NCBI GenBank assembly: GCA_023386955.1
Contig: JAEWIS010000038.1
Span: forward strand, 248,001-312,000
Source: Bacillota bacterium
GTDB lineage: Bacteria > Bacillota > Bacilli > Paenibacillales > NBRC-103111
Reading direction: 5' to 3'
DNA: 64,000 bases
Positions 60,213-64,000 of this stretch are shown one piece after another; the first letter of the stretch is position 1; the number at the start of each line of letters is the position of its first letter. The notes under the pieces were generated by a model, which was not told the origin of the DNA, ran no database searches, and worked only from the letters and a program-made list of their open reading frames with translations. Both the position numbers and the translations under genes were made by a program.

Positions 60213-60968
60213 ATGAACATTATTCAGCTTACACCTGACAATATCGACCGGGAGCACATTTGTTGTGTCATCGCGGATAAGAAGGGGGAAACCTGCGTTT
60301 CCTCCAAAAAAGCCTGGATGTCGGACCGTTTTGCCGACGGTCTGGTATTCAAGCGGTTGGATGCCCGCGGCAAGGTGTTTATTGAATACATACCGGCGGA
60401 AAAAGCCTGGTGCCCCATCCATGCCGATGGTTATATGCATATCAATTGTTTTTGGGTATCCGGACAATTCAAGGGCCAAGGTTATGGCAGCCGTCTTCTG
60501 GAGGAATGTATTGCTGACGCCAAGGCCAAGGGCAAATTGGGGCTGACTATCCTGTCATCCCCCAAAAAACAGCCTTTTTTATCGGATGCGGCTTATCTGA
60601 AGAAAAAGGGGTTCTTTGTGGCAGACCGGGCCGAACCTTACTTCGAGTTGCTTTACCTTCCCTTTGAAGCCGACGCTCCTCTTCCCCGGTTTAGAGAAAC
60701 AGCCAAGCCGGGCAAAACAGATGAGGACCAGGGATTTGTCCTGTATTACACCAATCAGTGCCCGTATACCGACAAATACGCGCCGCTCATCCGGGACATG
60801 GCTCAGGAGCGGCACCTGCCTTTCCGGCTGGTGAAGCTGGAATCTATGGAGGAGGCCCAAGCCTGTCCCTCTCCCTTTACAACCTACAGTCTGTTTTATA
60901 ACGGCAGCTTTGTGACCCAGGAAATTCTGTCGGAAAAGAAGTTTTCCGATATTCTTGCAAAGCTTTAA
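60213..60968 (+). CDS. GNAT acetyltransferase with C-terminal YoaP domain
   Basis: The 251-residue protein has an N-terminal GNAT domain (about 1-150) with the acetyl-CoA loop GQFKGQGYGSRLLEECIADA and a C-terminal thioredoxin-like YoaP domain with Cys in QCPYTDKYAPLIRDMA (about residues 183-197) and FYNGSFVTQEILSEKKF. The ATG follows TTAGGAGGAG. It is probably co-transcribed with the deacetylase gene. The acetylated substrate is unknown. Confidence 0.88.
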   Translation: MNIIQLTPDNIDREHICCVIADKKGETCVSSKKAWMSDRFADGLVFKRLDARGKVFIEYIPAEKAWCPIHADGYMHINCFWVSGQFKGQGYGSRLLEECIADAKAKGKLGLTILSSPKKQPFLSDAAYLKKKGFFVADRAEPYFELLYLPFEADAPLPRFRETAKPGKTDEDQGFVLYYTNQCPYTDKYAPLIRDMAQERHLPFRLVKLESMEEAQACPSPFTTYSLFYNGSFVTQEILSEKKFSDILAKL

Positions 60969-60984
60969 GTAGGCCGAAACGTAC

Positions 60985-61023
60985 AAAAAGCCCCGCGCCG
61001 GGAATAATCCCAGCCGGGGCTTT
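60985..61023. terminator. Bidirectional terminator between convergent genes
   Basis: Long GC-rich stem AAAGCCCCG.../...CGGGGCTTT with flanking A and T runs on both strands. It serves the GNAT gene (plus) and the oxidoreductase gene (minus). Confidence 0.85.
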
Positions 61024-61031
61024 GCTGTATC

Positions 61032-63341
61032 TTACAAATATTCGTTTTCGTGGCGAGCCTTCAGGCGGACCCAACGACGTTCCACTTCTGCTTCAAAAGA
61101 TTTGTAGGCTTCCTCATATTCGGGTTTCACCATATGCTTGGTTTTGCCCATGGTTTTCAGCCAGTCGGACAGCGGAACCCGCTTGCCCTTGTCTTCCGGA
61201 TTGTAGGTAATGGTGGTGACACCATGCTCAATTTCCAGAAGCGGGAAGAAGCAGGAATCAACAGCAGCGCCGATAATGGAGGTGCCTTCCTTCTCCTCGG
61301 ACAACCAGTTCAGCGGGCAGGTGATCAGGATTTTGCCGTAAACCAGACCTTCGTTTTGAGCATACCATTGAGCCTTGGCAGCCTTCTTCACCAGATCCTG
61401 CGGGAATGCCTCGGAGCCTGTGAAGACGTAAGGAATATTGGTTGCCGCCATGATTTGCGCGGTGTCCTTGTGGTGGAACATCTTGCCGCCTTGGTGCTTG
61501 CCTACGTTGGAGGTGGAGGTTCTGTGTCCCAACGGAGTCGAGTAGGACAGCTGGGCACCGGTGTTCATGTAACCCTCGTTATCGTACTCCAGAATGATCA
61601 TCTTGTGGTTCCGCAGAGCGGCACCGATAGCTGCGCCCATACCGATGTCCATGCCGCCGTCGCCAGTGACCATTACAAAGGTAAAGTCGTCCTTCAGACC
61701 CAGATGATCCAGTTCACCGCGGGCTTTACGCTGCCAGAAGGCTTCCACTACGCCGGACAGGGTAGCGGCACCGCTTTGGAACAGGTTGTGAATATACGTT
61801 GCTTTGTGGGCAGAATACGGATAGCCGGTGGTAACAACCATCGCGCAGCCTGTATGGAACAGGGAAACGATATCGCCTTCGATACCCTTGAAGAACAGCT
61901 CCAGACCGGAGAAAATACCACAGCCGGGACATGCGCCGTGTCCGGGGGCGATCCGCTTGGGCTTTTTGGTCAAAGCGCGGAGCGGCGGAACCTTCACGTT
62001 CAGCTTGCCGGACGCTTCGTCCTTGGTTACCGTGATCAGACCGGTTTTCAGGTCTTCAAACTTCATCGGGTTCAGAACCCGCTTCATCTTCTTGTCAGGG
62101 TCGCCGGGAGTATGTCCGTAATAAGCAAACGGAACCTCAACCTTGTTCTTCGCAACGGCTTCCAGAGCAAATTCGAACATGGCGTGGCCGTCTTCGGCAA
62201 AGAAGTCCTTGCCGCCCAGGCCGTAAATCCGGCTGATCACCATAGTGGATGTATTGCCATGGGTAAAGAGCGCCGCTTTAATTTCGTTAACCATGTTGCC
62301 GCCGTATGCGCCGTAGGAATCCGCACGGTCGCCAACAGTGATGGCCTTCACGTTTTTGAGGGCTTCAGCAATTTCCTTCTGCGGGAACGGACGGATAATG
62401 TTCGGCGCAATGGAGCCGGCCTTGATGCCCTTTTCGCGGAGCTGGTCAACCACGTCCTTGATGATTTCCGAGGAGGAGTTCATCAGGAACACAGCAACCT
62501 CCGCATCTTCCATGCGGTACAGGTCGAGAATCGGATAATCGCGGCCTGTCAGTTCCTTGTACTCCTGACGGATGCGGTCATACACGGCACCGGCACGGTA
62601 CATGGCTTCGGATTGCTGGAAGCAGTTATTTATATAGTCTGGCTCGTTCATGTACGGGCCGACGGTGATCGGGTTGTTGCGGTCCAGCACGTCGGGGTAA
62701 CCGGCCATTTGCGGCGGCTCGCCGATGAAGGCATGCACGTCCTCGCGTTTGGCGAAGGTTTGCACCCGGCGTTTTTGGTGAGAAGTAAAGTAACCGTCGG
62801 AAGCGACCATAACAGGCAGACGTACTTCCGGGTCTTCAGCCAGTTTAATGGCCAGGATGTTCATATCGTATACGGCTTGGGGATCGCGGCACATCAGGAT
62901 CGGCCAGCCGGTGTTCAAGGCAAAGTACAGGTCGGAGTGGTCACCGTGGATATTCAGCGGACCGGATACGGAACGGCAGACCAGATTCAAAACCATGGGG
63001 AAACGGGTACCGGATTGTACAGGCATCTGCTCCAGCATGTACAGGTAACCGTTAGCGCTGGTGGCGTTGAATACGCGAGCGCCTGCAGTGGACGCGCCGT
63101 AGCAGATACCCGCGGAGCTGTGTTCGCCGTCGGCGGGAATCAGCTTCACGTCATGCTGACCGCTGGCCTTCATGAGGTCCAGGAACTGCGCCACTTCGGT
63201 AGAAGGAGAAATCGGGAAATATCCCATTACATGATAGTTAATTTGATGGGCGGCATACGCGGCCATTTCGTTCCCGGATTCGTATACCATCCGTTGTTCG
63301 ACAGTGCCTTCGGTAACTTCTCTCTTTATCTCGATAGACAT
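61032..63341 (-). CDS. 2-oxoacid:ferredoxin oxidoreductase, fused alpha-beta subunits
   Basis: The 769-residue protein combines the alpha (pyrimidine and transketolase-C) domains, about 1-430 (EMAAYAAHQINYHVMGYFPI, NIHGDHSDL), with the TPP-binding beta domain, about 465-769 (APGHGACPGCGIFSG with the cluster cysteines, GDGGMDIGMGAAIG for TPP and Mg). It oxidatively decarboxylates a 2-oxoacid, probably pyruvate, and reduces ferredoxin. The TPP motif and the two-cysteine start of the beta part are intact. The gamma-delta gene precedes it by 24 bp. Confidence 0.92.
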   Translation of the reverse strand: MSIEIKREVTEGTVEQRMVYESGNEMAAYAAHQINYHVMGYFPISPSTEVAQFLDLMKASGQHDVKLIPADGEHSSAGICYGASTAGARVFNATSANGYLYMLEQMPVQSGTRFPMVLNLVCRSVSGPLNIHGDHSDLYFALNTGWPILMCRDPQAVYDMNILAIKLAEDPEVRLPVMVASDGYFTSHQKRRVQTFAKREDVHAFIGEPPQMAGYPDVLDRNNPITVGPYMNEPDYINNCFQQSEAMYRAGAVYDRIRQEYKELTGRDYPILDLYRMEDAEVAVFLMNSSSEIIKDVVDQLREKGIKAGSIAPNIIRPFPQKEIAEALKNVKAITVGDRADSYGAYGGNMVNEIKAALFTHGNTSTMVISRIYGLGGKDFFAEDGHAMFEFALEAVAKNKVEVPFAYYGHTPGDPDKKMKRVLNPMKFEDLKTGLITVTKDEASGKLNVKVPPLRALTKKPKRIAPGHGACPGCGIFSGLELFFKGIEGDIVSLFHTGCAMVVTTGYPYSAHKATYIHNLFQSGAATLSGVVEAFWQRKARGELDHLGLKDDFTFVMVTGDGGMDIGMGAAIGAALRNHKMIILEYDNEGYMNTGAQLSYSTPLGHRTSTSNVGKHQGGKMFHHKDTAQIMAATNIPYVFTGSEAFPQDLVKKAAKAQWYAQNEGLVYGKILITCPLNWLSEEKEGTSIIGAAVDSCFFPLLEIEHGVTTITYNPEDKGKRVPLSDWLKTMGKTKHMVKPEYEEAYKSFEAEVERRWVRLKARHENEYL

Positions 63342-63365
63342 AGTAATCCTCAGCTCCTCTCTTAA

Positions 63366-64000
63366 TTAAACGTTAGCCGCAAGGTCGAAGCGGTGCGGTA
63401 CGCGGTGCTCTTCGCCGTAGTTGCCTTCCTCGCGCTCACCGGTGAGGGCTTCTGTCGGACAGGCGATTACGCACTTCAGGCAGCCTTTGCAGTATTGATA
63501 GTCAATGCCTTGAAGGAACATCTGAGGGCGTCCCTTCTTATCCGGCTGCTCTTCCCATACGAAGCAGAAGTCAGGGCAGACGTTATCGCACGCAGCACAG
63601 TGGATGCACTTGTCTTCATGGTAATGCGGCATCATACCGGAGCGGGAAATGGACAGATTCTTCAATACGCTGTTGCCGGGATTCACGATTACGCCGCCGA
63701 TGGGCTGGGTCTCATAACCCAGGACCGGAGTATCATGGCGCACGAATGCCGGGAAGGAGTCGCCTTCTTCCAGCTTATAGGTTTGGAATTGAACTTCGTT
63801 ATATGCACGTTCGAAGGTGCGCAGCGCAGGCTCAACGGCTTGCGGATATTTCTTCTCCAGGGACTTGCGGATAACGTCGCGCATGATTTGGGGGTCAAGA
63901 AAATCGACGATCCGGAAGATAGCTCCCATCATCGCCATGTTAACCTTGTTCTTCTCCTCCAGCGCAATGCCGATGGCATCAATAACAGCTACGGTGCCCG
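63366..64000 (-). CDS. 2-oxoacid:ferredoxin oxidoreductase, fused gamma-delta subunits (5' end cut by the window)
   Basis: The frame is open to the window edge and reads VAVIDAIGIALEEKNKVN before the first internal Met, so the gene starts beyond base 64000. The visible 211 residues hold the end of the gamma domain (MMGAIFRIVDFLDP) and a C-terminal delta domain with two 4Fe-4S motifs: CIHCAACDNVCPDFC and CKGCLKCVIACP. It passes electrons to ferredoxin. It lies upstream of the alpha-beta gene and forms one operon with it. Confidence 0.92.
   Translation of the reverse strand, partial: GTVAVIDAIGIALEEKNKVNMAMMGAIFRIVDFLDPQIMRDVIRKSLEKKYPQAVEPALRTFERAYNEVQFQTYKLEEGDSFPAFVRHDTPVLGYETQPIGGVIVNPGNSVLKNLSISRSGMMPHYHEDKCIHCAACDNVCPDFCFVWEEQPDKKGRPQMFLQGIDYQYCKGCLKCVIACPTEALTGEREEGNYGEEHRVPHRFDLAANV

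Noticed and set aside
61050..63365. A 771-codon open frame on the plus strand opposite the oxidoreductase gene
   Set aside because: It mirrors the alpha-beta gene in its antisense frame, has low-complexity His/Gly/Val-rich content and no family features. It is an artefact of codon bias, as are the long antisense frames at 18558-20036, 21169-22722, 37987-39717 and 46590-48287.
1..64000. CRISPR arrays, rRNA genes, prophage or insertion sequence transposases
   Set aside because: None was seen. The intergenic repeats lack the regular spacers of CRISPR, and no transposase or integrase frame is present.

Overview
This 64 kb window is chromosomal DNA from an endospore-forming, low-GC-lineage Gram-positive bacterium, most likely Paenibacillus or another Paenibacillaceae. 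The evidence is the presence of bacillithiol genes (bshA, bshB1), sporulation genes (spoIVA, spoVIF, ypeB, ypjB, the YIEGIA pair), HU, MecA, the TRAP regulator, two-subunit heptaprenyl diphosphate synthase, and a gene order that follows the Bacillus subtilis dapB-aro-trp-hep-spoIVA-gpsA-cmk-ypeB segment. The base composition is richer in GC than in Bacillus. Most genes lie on the minus strand; only three convincing genes (YitT family, polysaccharide deacetylase, GNAT/YoaP) lie on the plus strand.

Layout in window coordinates. 1-4.2 kb: a minus operon mazG-like, TPR, dapB, mgsA, bshB1, bshA, whose last stop overlaps a further ATG at the window edge. 4.4-9.1 kb: YitT protein (plus), ypjB, ypjA-like, IDEAL protein, gamma carbonic anhydrase-like protein and a 373-residue unknown. 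9.3-11.0 kb: an ECF-type sigma/anti-sigma pair and a candidate small RNA with a consensus promoter and terminator. 11.1-23.4 kb: the aromatic supraoperon aroC-aroB-aroH-trpEDCFBA, then hisC-tyrA. 24-26.8 kb: an AT-rich kinase-like gene, small genes, cheR and ndk. 26.9-31.8 kb: hepS-menG-mqnP-ubiX-mqnA-hepT, a menaquinone cluster of the futalosine type. 31.9-33.7 kb: mtrB (TRAP), two identical tRNA-Pro(GGG) genes and hup. 33.9-39.7 kb: spoIVA, a 2Fe-2S ferredoxin, spoVIF, gpsA, plsY and der. 39.8-46.6 kb: the YIEGIA pair, a membrane protein, fni, an S1-domain protein, plsC, cmk, a DUF5359-like protein and a PilZ protein. 46.8-50.1 kb: ypeB, a tiny zinc ribbon protein, prsW and mecA. 50.4-58.6 kb: a single 2711-residue secreted multidomain protein. 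58.8-64 kb: a small membrane-anchored protein, a lipoprotein deacetylase, a GNAT/YoaP protein and a 2-oxoacid:ferredoxin oxidoreductase operon cut by the window end.

How it fits together: chorismate made by AroC feeds tryptophan (trp operon), prephenate (AroH to TyrA/HisC) and menaquinone (MqnA). The trp genes are preceded by a leader with a consensus promoter, a run of (G/U/A)AG triplets at 5-nt spacing and mutually exclusive antiterminator and terminator stems. The matching TRAP protein gene mtrB lies 12 kb away in the same window, so the regulator and its probable target can both be seen.

The most interesting unexplained items are the candidate small RNA at 10866-10938, the 2711-residue exoprotein with an unassigned central core, several families of intergenic structured repeats (including two copies placed inside the trp leader), and the genes that are missing from the B. 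subtilis-like order (qcrABC, sleB, folE).
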